From: Ruania albidiflava DSM 18029 | GTDB taxonomy: Bacteria; Actinomycetota; Actinomycetes; Actinomycetales; Beutenbergiaceae | Direction of reading: 5' to 3' | Length of the DNA: 64,000 nt | Assembly: GCF_000421225.1 (NCBI RefSeq) | Contig: NZ_ATWL01000001.1 | Location: 372,001 to 436,000, forward strand | In this document: piece by piece, positions 30,001 through 37,770 of the stretch | How positions within the stretch are numbered: the first letter of the stretch is position 1 | Layout of the letters: every line of letters begins with the position of its first letter | Notes under the pieces: generated by a model | Database searches by the model: none | What the model was told of the DNA's origin: nothing | The model's input: the letters and a program-made list of their open reading frames with translations, nothing else | Translations under genes and position numbers: made by a program

Positions 30001-32100
30001 ACCCCCACTGCACCGGATGTCACCAGCGGGACGATCAGCGTGCCGCAGTCGTCCATCCCGCGACTGACCTGGCAGAACTCCTACGACGTGGAGCCGGCGA
30101 CGCTGACCACGGTCACGGCCAGCAAGGCGATGGAGCAGAGCTGGCTGGACGGTACCTACACCATCCGGCTGTGCCCGAGGTTCGGCGCCCCCGTCCCCGA
30201 AGACGGCGCCGACGACACCGGGTGCGTGACCGCGGACGTCACCGCCGAGGGGCAGGTGGTCGACTTCGGCAACGTCACCTTCACCACACCGGGCACCTAC
30301 TCCTACGGCTTGGTCGAGCTGCCCACCAACGTCGCCGGTGTGACGGACTCGCTCGCAGAGTTCCACTGGGACGTGGCCGTGACCGACAACGGTGACGGCA
30401 CGCTGTCCACCACCAGCACCCTGACTCGGACCGCCGACGACACCGGCGCCACGGTGACCGAGGAGGTCCAGCCGCCGGCGACGTTCACGAACGCCTGGGC
30501 CGCCGGTGACCTGTCCCGCCCCCTGGAGATCGTCAAGCGGGTGCAGGACACGTCCCTGACCGACGAGGGGCAGACCCGCCCGCCGGAGATCCCCTACTTC
30601 TTCACCTTCAGCACGGTCGACCCGGACGGCGCCACGCCTGCGCCGCCCACGTTCCCTGAGGGTGCGACGAGTGTCGAGGTGTCCTCCACCGTCGGCAGCA
30701 TGGCCGTGGCGTCACCGCCGTTGACCTACACCACGGAGCATGTCGGCAACACCTACTACTACCAGGCCACCGAGAGCCAGGGCGCCGAGATCCCCGGGAT
30801 GACGCTCTCCGACGCGGTGTGGTTCTTCCAGGTGGAAGTCGGCTCCAGCACCAGCGGCAGCCAGACCCTGATCGACCCGGTCGTCGCTCTCTGCCAGACC
30901 ACGCAGGATGCCGTGGCCGCCGACGCCCCGTGGGGTGACTGCGACCCGGCCACCGCCACCTACAGCGCGGAGGGTGAGGGCCCGGTCTTCCTCAACCTCT
31001 ACGAGCCCGGTCCGGCCACCGCCCAGCTCACCGCGACCAAGGCCCTGGACGGACGCCCCTGGGACAGCACCGACACGTTCACCTTCGACCTGGCCGCGTT
31101 CGACGCCGCCACCACTGAGGCCATCGCCTCCGGCGCCGTCGAGCTGCCGACCGCGACCAGCACCACCGCGAACGCGCCCGCAGACGGCTCGGCCCCGAAC
31201 GTCGTCTTCGACGCGATCACCTTCCACCGCCAGGGCACCTACCGGTTCGCGGTCACCGAGCAGCCGCCCTCGCCACCGGTCCCCGGCATCACCCCGGACT
31301 CCCGCACCGTGGTGTACACCGTCACCGTCACCGACGAGCCGGTCGCCGGCGGCACCAGCCGGGACGGCGTGCTCGAGGCCGAGGTGAGCGTCGAGAACAG
31401 CACGGGCACGTTCGAGAACACGTTCCGGTCGATCGTGACCCTCACCGAGAACGCGCTGATCACCAAGACCCTCACCGGTCGGGACGCCCGCGCCGGCGAG
31501 TTCACCGTCACCGTCGAGGCGCTGGATGCGGCGTCGCAGCAGAAGCTCGGCTGGGAGGCCGCCTCCCAGCAGTTCGCCACCACCTCCGAGGCACGGGACG
31601 GGCAGACCGCCCCGGTGACCCAGCTTCCACAGCTCACGTTCACCCAGGCCGACCTGGGGCAGGAGCTCACCTACCTGGTCACCGAGGAGGAGGGTGACGC
31701 CGGCGGCGTGAGCTACGACCCGACCGAGCACACCGTGGTGATCGCACCCCAGTACGACATCGACACCGACGAGATGTGGATCCAGACCACGGTGAGCACC
31801 GACGGTGGCGAGAGCATCACGTACGACTCCCGCACCGGCCAGACGCCGGAGGTCGCCTTCCGGAACACCTACGTGGCGGGACCGGGCGAGGCGAGCATCC
31901 CGTTCGACAAGCGGATCGTGGGCCGCGACTGGCGTGACGGCGACACCTTCACGTTCGAGCTCACCGGAGTGGACGGCGCCCCGGTGCCTGCTGCGAGCAC
32001 CCTCGAGGTCACCGCCGCCTCGGACACCACCGCCCCGGGGATCCGGGCCGGTGAGTTCGGACCGATCACGTTCACCGAACCCGGCGACTACGTGTACTAG
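27016..32100 (+). CDS. Pilin-like surface protein, N-terminal part up to an in-frame TAG
   Basis: The 1,694-residue reading part of a larger surface protein. A hydrophobic signal segment (LATLAAIAVLVSGLWAG...HAA) is followed by a von Willebrand A domain with MIDAS motif DNSGSM (residues about 178-183). After a beta-rich region come repeats of the Spy0128/FctA pilin type. Each starts with a lysine strand (TASKAMEQ, TATKALDGRPW, ITKTLTGRDARAGEF, FDKRIVGRDW) and ends with an asparagine strand (WQNSY, FTNAW, FLNLY, FENTF, FRNTY). Those Lys/Asn pairs normally form isopeptide bonds. The frame is cut at TAG 32098-32100 inside the sixth repeat (GDYVY-stop-IRELPP) and continues unchanged after it. Start uncertain: 27016 is a TTG, whereas GTG 27117 with GGGAGG lies one frame away. 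Confidence 0.8.
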   Translation: MVLRPTPSGGILSGTFGARLALSGSDQGRYGRLSWDTNDAGPRWGRATRSGRQRPALATLAAIAVLVSGLWAGPSTPVHAAPVDGGQTPTEWLTDHPTWHRYPGSVTEDAGTTGLSVNPGRIWTDKTVFGDDAEASEAGGDHDLSIADDEMAVALSALGTTRQVQSTRPAAIDLVIVIDNSGSMRFCVGSSSECNGTNPNNANYYQNSRAYAMVEGVNAAIKHIVDADPNARVSIVSFGQQASTVTPLAAPETVPGTEDYLVFGPPDAQGYMSIQSAEGTFRVGYVGTASQGTNIQRGISQGLSVLADQQTSDVAGDVQHVPSVILFSDGEPTYSATEQTWWNLTGTGTQGPGSGAYYGNGYLAALSAAYGKNRVTDVYNDEAFNTAHGLDPVETNIYSVGLGVSGLAANSQQLAYATLNPQETLPEQGQTGTNEMANSFASAMGTHAGGGTPAVTVNNRVTFTVNQPSGQIGDGSSGTVPALTYNPTYEQLRYNTTFDAPNTAEELVIVFERIADDVLADEPVLPIETTTPDPNTDGYVTFTDPLGPFMRVTDMDSIVFCSLLQDAGDAADCDPEEFTEFSTSTSGNVTTYTFDGAYQANDIFDETSLSNIEVTVESNPSLAIGDIVTWRIPVALLPMLNASILEDPDGTPDSMTWYNSHPVHLYYKVAPKAGVAAALTDPTTLSAADQQALAAHVAANTADDASLRFYANAFTTAADGTRTSQASATFRPSSRNDFYRFGQDSVLYTAPDPAATITESQWASLPADATVYRAIYQYRTTGGQGSTPDKELHFYPTTKQNLLDGQTPGVQIHADSGVMVGPAGLYNLSPRVQNLDMPKCTAEDVTWADGSPTCTNPSSDANLTETDPEARQTAVVPEVAQSVQVRLGNNGWLQYDVPGAFEVAKTVTTAQAGLSPDPTQGFDFTITLTDADGNALDGTYPYRVFDTASGEPVGAPGTITDGGTITLTGGQHARVMGLPDGAGYEVIEEDPPSAYTPTAPDVTSGTISVPQSSIPRLTWQNSYDVEPATLTTVTASKAMEQSWLDGTYTIRLCPRFGAPVPEDGADDTGCVTADVTAEGQVVDFGNVTFTTPGTYSYGLVELPTNVAGVTDSLAEFHWDVAVTDNGDGTLSTTSTLTRTADDTGATVTEEVQPPATFTNAWAAGDLSRPLEIVKRVQDTSLTDEGQTRPPEIPYFFTFSTVDPDGATPAPPTFPEGATSVEVSSTVGSMAVASPPLTYTTEHVGNTYYYQATESQGAEIPGMTLSDAVWFFQVEVGSSTSGSQTLIDPVVALCQTTQDAVAADAPWGDCDPATATYSAEGEGPVFLNLYEPGPATAQLTATKALDGRPWDSTDTFTFDLAAFDAATTEAIASGAVELPTATSTTANAPADGSAPNVVFDAITFHRQGTYRFAVTEQPPSPPVPGITPDSRTVVYTVTVTDEPVAGGTSRDGVLEAEVSVENSTGTFENTFRSIVTLTENALITKTLTGRDARAGEFTVTVEALDAASQQKLGWEAASQQFATTSEARDGQTAPVTQLPQLTFTQADLGQELTYLVTEEEGDAGGVSYDPTEHTVVIAPQYDIDTDEMWIQTTVSTDGGESITYDSRTGQTPEVAFRNTYVAGPGEASIPFDKRIVGRDWRDGDTFTFELTGVDGAPVPAASTLEVTAASDTTAPGIRAGEFGPITFTEPGDYVY
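32098..32100 (+). other. In-frame TAG interrupting the surface-protein gene
   Basis: Codons on both sides encode one uninterrupted pilin repeat (FTEPGDYVY, stop, IRELPPADDPVEDIGYD). Homologous repeats have a variable residue here; GAG, CAG or AAG to TAG needs one base change. No indel is required to restore the frame. Confidence 0.9.
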
Positions 32101-32175
32101 ATCCGTGAGCTGCCGCCGGCCGATGACCCGGTCGAGGACATCGGCTACGACACCGACCAGCTTCTGACGGTCACC

Positions 32176-34053
32176 GTGCACGTGACCGACGACGGGTCGG
32201 GCACGCTGCAGACCGAGCTGACCGGCCCCGACCAGCTGTTCGAGAATATCTACCGCACGCCCTACCACCACGACATCTTCAAGCGGCTGGTCGGTCGCGA
32301 CATGGCAGACGGCGAGTTCGGTGTCCGCGTGGTACCGGTGGACCAAGCCTCCGCCGACATCACCGACGGGCAGGTGCCGTATCCCGACGGGGTGGTGTTC
32401 GACCTGCCCGGGGCCGCCAACGGCCAGCTCTCCCTGGTGCAGCGCTCGGTGGCACCTGTGCTCACCGAGGACGCGCTCGGCCAGACCTACTGCTACGTCT
32501 ACTCCGAGGAGGTGCCGGACGACCCGGCACCGGGGGTCACCTACGACAGCACCCGGTTCCAGATCTGCACGACACCGACCATGCGCCAGGACGGCATGAT
32601 GCGGGCGACGGCGGTCATCACCGACGCAGACACCGGCGCCGAGATCAGCACGGTGGTCACCGACGAGGACGACGTGCCGATGGCCTTCCCGCAGATCACG
32701 TTCCAGAACAGCTACCACTCCTGGACGTTGGCGAAGAGCTCCGACCCGGCGAGCGGTTCCACAGTGCAGCCGGGGTCCACGGTCACCTACACGTTGACCG
32801 CCACCAACACGGCGACCACTACGCTGTCCGGTGCCCAGGCGGTGGACGACCTGACCGAGGTGCTCGCCCACGCGACCCTCGGCGATCTGCCCGACGGGCT
32901 CACCCTGGACGGCAGCACCCTCACCTGGGCCGTACCCGACCTCGGCCCCGGTGAGACCGCGACCATCTCCTACCCGGTGACCGTCGCCGCGGACGCCACC
33001 GGGGGCACGCTCCGCAACAGCGTCACCGGCGCCGGGGACGTGCCCCCGCCGGAGGCGTGCCCGGATGACGACCCGCAGTGCCGTGACACCGAGCTGCACA
33101 CACCGGCCTGGACCCTGATCAAGGGTTCCGACCCCGCCAGCGGTTCCACCGTGCTCCCCGGGGACACGGTGACCTACACCCTGACGGCGGCGAACACCTC
33201 CGCGGACGCCAACCTGTCCGGCGCCCTCGCACAGGACGACCTCAGCGAGGTGCTCCCCTACGCCAGCCTCGGCGACCTGGCCGACGGGCTCACGCTGGAC
33301 GGCAGCACGCTCACCTGGGCCATCCCAGAGCTCGCAGTCGGTGCGGACGCCTCGGTCTCCTACACCGTGATCGTGGACGAGGACACCTGGGGGTCCACGC
33401 TGCGCAACGCGGTGTCCGCCACCGGACCGGTACCGCCCGAGGCGTGCCCGCCGGACGATCCGTGCGCCACGGAGCACGTCGTCCCGGCCTGGACACTGAC
33501 CAAGTCCAGCGACCCGGCCTCGGGTACCGAGGTGCTGCCGGGGTCGACGATCACCTACACCCTGACGGCGCTGAACGACGGCCCCGCGCCGGTCACCGGG
33601 GCCACGGTCACCGACGACCTCAGCGAGGTCCTCGACGACGCCGGCCTGCTCGAGCCCCTGGCCGACGGCGTCACCCTGGACGGCAGCACGCTCACCTGGG
33701 CAGTACCGTCGCTCGCGGTGGGTGAGCAGGCCGAGGTGACCTACGCCGTCCTCCTCAACGATGACGCCTACGGTGCACAGCTGCGGAACGTGGCGACCCC
33801 TGGTGCGGATGGTGGCTGCATCGACGCCTGCGCCACCGAGCACACCACGTCCACCGCGCCCAGCCCACCCACGCCACCGGGCCCGACGCCACCCGGTCCG
33901 GCGCTCCCGGGACCCGCGCCCGAACCGCCGACCACACCGTCGCCGATCCCCCCGACCGGTGCCGCCGGGGTGCTCGGCACAGCGGCCCTGGGCCTGGCGC
34001 TGGTGCTCGGCGGCAGTCTGCTGGTCCGTCAGCGGCGCGGCTGGCGACCCTGA
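32176..34053 (+). CDS. Pilin-like surface protein, C-terminal part with sorting signal
   Basis: Same reading frame as the 27016-32100 part. 32176 is only the first GTG after the TAG, not a convincing start, since coding resemblance runs from 32101. It holds the end of the sixth pilin repeat (LFENIY), a seventh (FKRLVGRDMADGEF...FQNSY) and three DUF11-like repeats (LAKSSDPASGSTVQPGSTVT and two relatives, each with a DDLTEV/DDLSEVL core). A Pro-rich wall spanner, IPPTG, a hydrophobic helix (AALGLALVLGGSLLV) and RQRRGW follow. That is an LPXTG-type wall-sorting signal. Without readthrough the first part would lose its anchor and this part its export signal. No sortase gene is in the window. Confidence 0.75.
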   Translation: MHVTDDGSGTLQTELTGPDQLFENIYRTPYHHDIFKRLVGRDMADGEFGVRVVPVDQASADITDGQVPYPDGVVFDLPGAANGQLSLVQRSVAPVLTEDALGQTYCYVYSEEVPDDPAPGVTYDSTRFQICTTPTMRQDGMMRATAVITDADTGAEISTVVTDEDDVPMAFPQITFQNSYHSWTLAKSSDPASGSTVQPGSTVTYTLTATNTATTTLSGAQAVDDLTEVLAHATLGDLPDGLTLDGSTLTWAVPDLGPGETATISYPVTVAADATGGTLRNSVTGAGDVPPPEACPDDDPQCRDTELHTPAWTLIKGSDPASGSTVLPGDTVTYTLTAANTSADANLSGALAQDDLSEVLPYASLGDLADGLTLDGSTLTWAIPELAVGADASVSYTVIVDEDTWGSTLRNAVSATGPVPPEACPPDDPCATEHVVPAWTLTKSSDPASGTEVLPGSTITYTLTALNDGPAPVTGATVTDDLSEVLDDAGLLEPLADGVTLDGSTLTWAVPSLAVGEQAEVTYAVLLNDDAYGAQLRNVATPGADGGCIDACATEHTTSTAPSPPTPPGPTPPGPALPGPAPEPPTTPSPIPPTGAAGVLGTAALGLALVLGGSLLVRQRRGWRP

Positions 34054-34068
34054 CCCGCGCGGCGCGGC

Positions 34069-34920
34069 TCAGGCGACGGCGTCCAGCGCCGCCACGCTCT
34101 CAGCGTCCAGCACCAGGTCGGCGGCGGCGAGGTTCTCGGTCAGGTGTGCCACCGAAGCGGTGCCGGGGATGGGCAGCATCATCGGTGAGCGCTGCAGCAG
34201 CCAGGCGAGGGCCACCTGGTGCTGGCTGGCGCCCAGCCGCTGGGCGATGGCCTCCACTGTGCCGCCCGGCTCGGTGGCCCGGCCGGCGTCCAGCGGCGCC
34301 CACGGGAGGAACGCGATCTGCTGCGCGGTGCAGTAGGCCAGCACGTCCTCGGACCTGCGGTCGGTGAGGTTGTAGCGGTTCTGCACGGACGCCACGGTGA
34401 AGTACTGCTCAGCGTCCTGCACCTGCGCCACGGACACCTCGGACAGCCCGAGCGCGCGCACCTTCCCTTCGCGCTGCAGGTCGGCCAGCACGCCGAACTG
34501 CTCGGCCGTGGGGACCTTCGGGTCGATCCGGTGCAGCTGGAACAGGTCCAGGGCTTCCACGCCGAGGCGACGCAGGCTCAGCTCGACCTGCTGGCGCAGG
34601 TACTCGGCGCGGCCGAGCGGAACCCACTGGTCGGGCCCGGTGCGTGCCTGCCCGGCCTTGGTGCCGATCCGCAGCCCGTCCGGGTACGGGTGCAACGTCT
34701 CGGCGAGGATGCGTTCGCTCACCTCCGGGCCGTAGGAGTCGGCCGTGTCGATGAAGTCCACCCCCTGCTCGACGGCGGAACGCACCACAGCACGTGCGGC
34801 GTCCAGGTCTGCGGGCTCACCCCAGATGCCTTTCCCGGTGATCCGCATGGCGCCATAACCCAGACGGGTCACCGTGCCGAGGTCCTTGATGTCGATAGTG
34901 CCGGCTGCGTCGATACCCAT
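34069..34920 (-). CDS. Aldo/keto reductase
   Basis: 283 residues with a full catalytic tetrad: Asp58 and Tyr63 (FIDTADSYG), Lys88 (IGTKAG) and His130 (LDLFQLHRID). LGYGAMRITGKGIWGEP at the start and QVALAWLLQRSPMMLPIPGTASVAHLTENLAA near the end are typical of the YdbC/AKR13-like group. It is cytosolic and NADPH-dependent by family; substrate unknown. Convergent with the surface-protein gene with 15 bases between, and 62 bases from the next gene on its own strand. Confidence 0.9.
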   Translation of the reverse strand: MGIDAAGTIDIKDLGTVTRLGYGAMRITGKGIWGEPADLDAARAVVRSAVEQGVDFIDTADSYGPEVSERILAETLHPYPDGLRIGTKAGQARTGPDQWVPLGRAEYLRQQVELSLRRLGVEALDLFQLHRIDPKVPTAEQFGVLADLQREGKVRALGLSEVSVAQVQDAEQYFTVASVQNRYNLTDRRSEDVLAYCTAQQIAFLPWAPLDAGRATEPGGTVEAIAQRLGASQHQVALAWLLQRSPMMLPIPGTASVAHLTENLAAADLVLDAESVAALDAVA

Positions 34921-34982
34921 GCCTCCACTCTAGGAGCGGGCCAACATCCCTGCCGAGCCGGGCACCGGATCGTGCCCTGGGC

Positions 34983-35549
34983 TCAGGCGAGCATGCCGGA
35001 AGCGCCCAGCCAGGAGCCGACCGCGAAGGTGGCCGCGAGCGCCAGCGCACCACCCATGACGACCCGCAGGGCGGCGCGGACCGGGTCCGCCCGCCCGATC
35101 CAGGCTCCGACGGCACCGGTGATCGCGAGCGCGACCAGGACCGCGGCGAACGTGACCGGCACCCGGCTGCTCGGCGGCGGCAGCAGGATCGCGAGCATCG
35201 GCAGCACGGACCCGGCGAGGAACGCCACTGCTGAGGCCAGTGCGGCGTGCCACGGGCTGACCACCTCCTCCTCGTCGACTCCCAGGGCCCGCTGGGAGTC
35301 TGTCTGGCTGGAGACGGACACGTACTCCCCGAGGGCCATCGAGATGGCCCCGCCGAGCACAGCGGCCAGCCCGGCCACCAGGATCGGCCCGGTCGCGGTC
35401 GTCACCCCGGCGACGCCCACGACCACGGCCGCCACGGACACGATCCCGTCGTTGGCGCCGAGCACACCGGCGCGCAACCAGTTGAGCCGGCTGGCGAGGT
35501 CCTCGACGGGGTCGCTGAGGTCGTTCACACGGAGGGTCATAGCTGCCAT
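34983..35549 (-). CDS. VIT1/CCC1-family iron/manganese transporter
   Basis: 188 residues. A small membrane protein of the VIT/CCC1 family, which moves Fe2+ or Mn2+ out of the cytosol. LNWLRAGVLGANDGIVSVAAVVVGVAGV is the first-helix signature, with conserved Asp and Asn facing the ion path. GGAISMALGEYVSVSSQTDSQ is the second, with Met/Glu metal ligands. Five hydrophobic helices are visible. It lacks a ferritin-like N-terminal domain. ATG 35549 or ATG 35540 could start it. DtxR/IdeR-like boxes immediately upstream indicate metal-dependent control, fitting a metal detoxification role. Confidence 0.9.
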   Translation of the reverse strand: MAAMTLRVNDLSDPVEDLASRLNWLRAGVLGANDGIVSVAAVVVGVAGVTTATGPILVAGLAAVLGGAISMALGEYVSVSSQTDSQRALGVDEEEVVSPWHAALASAVAFLAGSVLPMLAILLPPPSSRVPVTFAAVLVALAITGAVGAWIGRADPVRAALRVVMGGALALAATFAVGSWLGASGMLA

Positions 35550-35577
35550 ATAAGCGTCTTCTGGCTGCGCGCGCTAG

Positions 35578-35596
35578 CAAGGTGAGTCTGGCCTAA
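35578..35596 (-). promoter_or_regulatory. DtxR/IdeR-like operator at the VIT gene
   Basis: On the minus strand the site reads TTAGGCCAGACTCACCTTG, 13 of 19 matches to the DtxR/IdeR consensus TTAGGTTAGGCTAACCTAA by hand alignment, including the whole left TTAGG and right CACCT-like half. It ends 29 bases before the VIT start. Confidence 0.5.
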
Positions 35597-35617
35597 TCCG
35601 CAGCATCATGCGGAAAA

Positions 35618-35636
35618 GTAGGTGTGCCTCACCTGA
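35618..35636. promoter_or_regulatory. Second DtxR/IdeR-like box
   Basis: GTAGGTGTGCCTCACCTGA, 13 of 19 matches to the same consensus and a good dyad (AGGTG...CACCT). The core AGGYGTGCCTCACCTG is repeated 21 bases further right. Confidence 0.5.
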
Positions 35637-35638
35637 AT

Positions 35639-35657
35639 GCAGGCGTGCCTCACCTGG
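35639..35657. promoter_or_regulatory. Third, weaker DtxR/IdeR-like box
   Basis: GCAGGCGTGCCTCACCTGG, a near copy of the second box at a spacing of 21 bases (two helical turns), with 10 of 19 consensus matches. It lies 55 bases before the divergent epimerase gene and may serve either direction. Confidence 0.35.
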
Positions 35658-35711
35658 CTTGGGGACCGCGTCTGGTGCACGGCTGGCAGCGCTGCGGCTA
35701 GCATCTGCGCC

Positions 35712-36686
35712 GTGACTTCCCCACCACGCGCGGTCCTGGCCGGCGCCTCCGGGTTCATCGGCACCGCCCTGGTGCGGGACCTACGCGACCGGGGCTACGC
35801 CGTCGTACGTATCGGCCGCAACGGACCCGAGGTGCGGTGGGACGACCCGGTCGGGGTGCGCACCGCCGTCGACGGTGCGGACCTGCTGGTCAACCTGGCC
35901 GGGCGGAGCGTGGGTTGCCGCTACCACGACCGGAACCGGGCGGAGATCTACGCTTCCCGGATCGGGACGACCACGCAGCTGGCGCAGGCTGTCCACGCTG
36001 CCGCCGCCCCGCCGCGGCTGTGGTTGAACGCGAGCACCGCCACCATCTACCGGCACGCGATGGACCGGCCGCAGACCGAGGATGGCGGCGAGCTGGGCTC
36101 CGGGTTCTCCGTGGACGTGGCCCGGGACTGGGAGCAGGCGTTCTTCGCCGACGACCTGCCGGGTACCCGACGCGTGGCGCTGCGGATGGCGATCGTGCTG
36201 GGCAACGGCGGCGCGCTGACGATGCTGCGCCGGGCCGCCCGGTTCGGGCTCGGTGGCCCGCAGCTGGACGGCTGGTGGCCGGCGCACCAGCGGTACCGCG
36301 GGATCGGTCCCACCCCGACCGCACCGGCGGTGCACGCACCGAGCACCGGTGGCCGGCAGAAGTTCAGCTGGATCCACCTGGACGACCTGCTGCGGGCGAT
36401 CGCCTTCATCGACACCCACGCTCAGATCGAGGGTCCGGTGAACCTGAGCGCACCCGAGGTGAGCGACAACCGCACGCTGATGGCGCAGCTGCGCCGCACG
36501 GTGCGGGCACCGTTCGGTCTGCCCGCCCCGCGCTGGCTGCTGGAGCCGGGCATGCTGGTGCTGCGGCAGGAGTCAGAGCTGGTGCTGAAGAGCCGGTGGG
36601 TGCTGCCCGAGCGGCTGCTGGCGGCCGGGTTCGCCTTCGCCCATCCCGAGCTTGCCGGGGCGCTGGAGGACCTCGCGGCCCAGTAG
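35712..36686 (+). CDS. TIGR01777-family NAD(P)-dependent epimerase
   Basis: 324 residues from GTG 35712. A short-chain-dehydrogenase fold with Rossmann motif AGASGFIGTAL (G11, G14, G17). It has the hallmarks of TIGR01777/YfcH proteins: LVNLAGRSVGCRYHDRNRAEIYASRIGTT, WLNASTATIYRH, KFSWIHLDDLLRAI and a C-terminal LKSRWVLPERLLAAGFAF. The role of this family is unsettled. The start is placed where the Rossmann strand begins; the frame is open further upstream across the metal boxes. Divergent from the VIT gene. Confidence 0.88.
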   Translation: MTSPPRAVLAGASGFIGTALVRDLRDRGYAVVRIGRNGPEVRWDDPVGVRTAVDGADLLVNLAGRSVGCRYHDRNRAEIYASRIGTTTQLAQAVHAAAAPPRLWLNASTATIYRHAMDRPQTEDGGELGSGFSVDVARDWEQAFFADDLPGTRRVALRMAIVLGNGGALTMLRRAARFGLGGPQLDGWWPAHQRYRGIGPTPTAPAVHAPSTGGRQKFSWIHLDDLLRAIAFIDTHAQIEGPVNLSAPEVSDNRTLMAQLRRTVRAPFGLPAPRWLLEPGMLVLRQESELVLKSRWVLPERLLAAGFAFAHPELAGALEDLAAQ

Positions 36687-36710
36687 CCGCCCCGGCAGGG
36701 TGCGCACCGG

Positions 36711-37700
36711 TCAGGAACCGATCCGGTGCTCGCGCCGGTAGCGGCCCAGCAGCGCGTCCACGACCCGGGCGGTGCGGGCGGCACTCTCCCCGGTGCTCGG
36801 CGAGGTCCCGTGGCCGGTGAGCTCGTCCACCACCGCCTGGATCAGCGGCTGCTGCACCGTGCTCGGGTAGGGGGCCTCGATCTTCTCCGTCCCGGCCGCG
36901 GTGCGCAGCCGCAGCGGTTCCTGCCCGAAGGAGGAGAAGATCAACGATCCGGCGCTGCCCACGATCTCCACCTCGTCGCGCTGCTCCCCTGCCGCGTAGC
37001 ACCACAGTCCGGTGCCGACGACGGCGGAACCCAGCTCGAACGTGGCGCTCACCACGTCCTCGGCCGAGTAGGCGCCGGCGGTGTTCGCGGCGAACCCGGT
37101 CGTGCGGGTCACCGGGCCGAGCAGGTGGTCGACCAGGTCGAGGGTGTGCGAACCGAGGTCCACGAACAGGCCCCCGCCGGAGATCTCGGGGCGCACCCGC
37201 CAGCCGAGTGCGGCCGGGTCGTCGGGCACGGTGGCGAAGTTCTCGATCCGGAACGCGCGCACCTGGCCGATCGCGCCGCCGTCGAGCAGCTCTTTGACCG
37301 TCGCGAACCGGGGCATGGCGCGCCGGTAGTAGGCCACGAACAGCGCCGTGCCGGTGCGGCGTGCGGCGGACAGCATCTCCTCGCACTCTGCCGCGGTGCG
37401 GGCCATCGGCTTCTCCACGTACACCGGTTTGCCGGCCCGCAGCGCCCGCCCGGTGTAGTCGGCGTGCGAGTCCGGTGGGGTGGCCACGTAGACGGCGTCC
37501 ACCTCGGGGTCGGCGATCAGGGCATCGGCATCGTCGTACCAGCGCGGCACACCGTGCCGGCGGGCGTAGTCGGCGGCCCTCTGTGCGTCCCGGCGCATCA
37601 CGGCGACCAGCTGGGAGCGGTCCGCCTGCTGGAAGCCGGGCCCGCTCTTGGCCTCGGTCACGTCCCCCACGCCGATGATCCCCCAGCGCACTGTCTCCAT
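36711..37700 (-). CDS. Gfo/Idh/MocA family oxidoreductase
   Basis: 329 residues. An N-terminal NAD(P)-binding Rossmann domain (WGIIGVGDVTEAKSGP) and a C-terminal alpha/beta domain. VYVATPPDSHADY and the catalytic-lysine motif VYVEKPMART are conserved. The later GGGLFVDLGSHTLDLVDHLLG holds the His of the substrate site. Members oxidise sugars, inositols or bile-pigment-like substrates; none can be chosen from sequence. Convergent with the TIGR01777 gene and divergent from the kinase gene at 37771. Confidence 0.9.
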   Translation of the reverse strand: METVRWGIIGVGDVTEAKSGPGFQQADRSQLVAVMRRDAQRAADYARRHGVPRWYDDADALIADPEVDAVYVATPPDSHADYTGRALRAGKPVYVEKPMARTAAECEEMLSAARRTGTALFVAYYRRAMPRFATVKELLDGGAIGQVRAFRIENFATVPDDPAALGWRVRPEISGGGLFVDLGSHTLDLVDHLLGPVTRTTGFAANTAGAYSAEDVVSATFELGSAVVGTGLWCYAAGEQRDEVEIVGSAGSLIFSSFGQEPLRLRTAAGTEKIEAPYPSTVQQPLIQAVVDELTGHGTSPSTGESAARTARVVDALLGRYRREHRIGS

Positions 37701-37770
37701 GGCGGCAGCCTAACGGGCGTGCAGCCGCCGCCACCCCGCCGGTGCGGTGCGGCTCGCCTAGAGTGGGCGC

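Noticed and set aside
30712-33843. A 1,043-residue minus-strand frame opposite the surface-protein gene
   Set aside because: It is Gly/Val/Arg/His-rich, lacks motifs, and mirrors the repeats of the real plus-strand gene; it is an artefact of codon bias.
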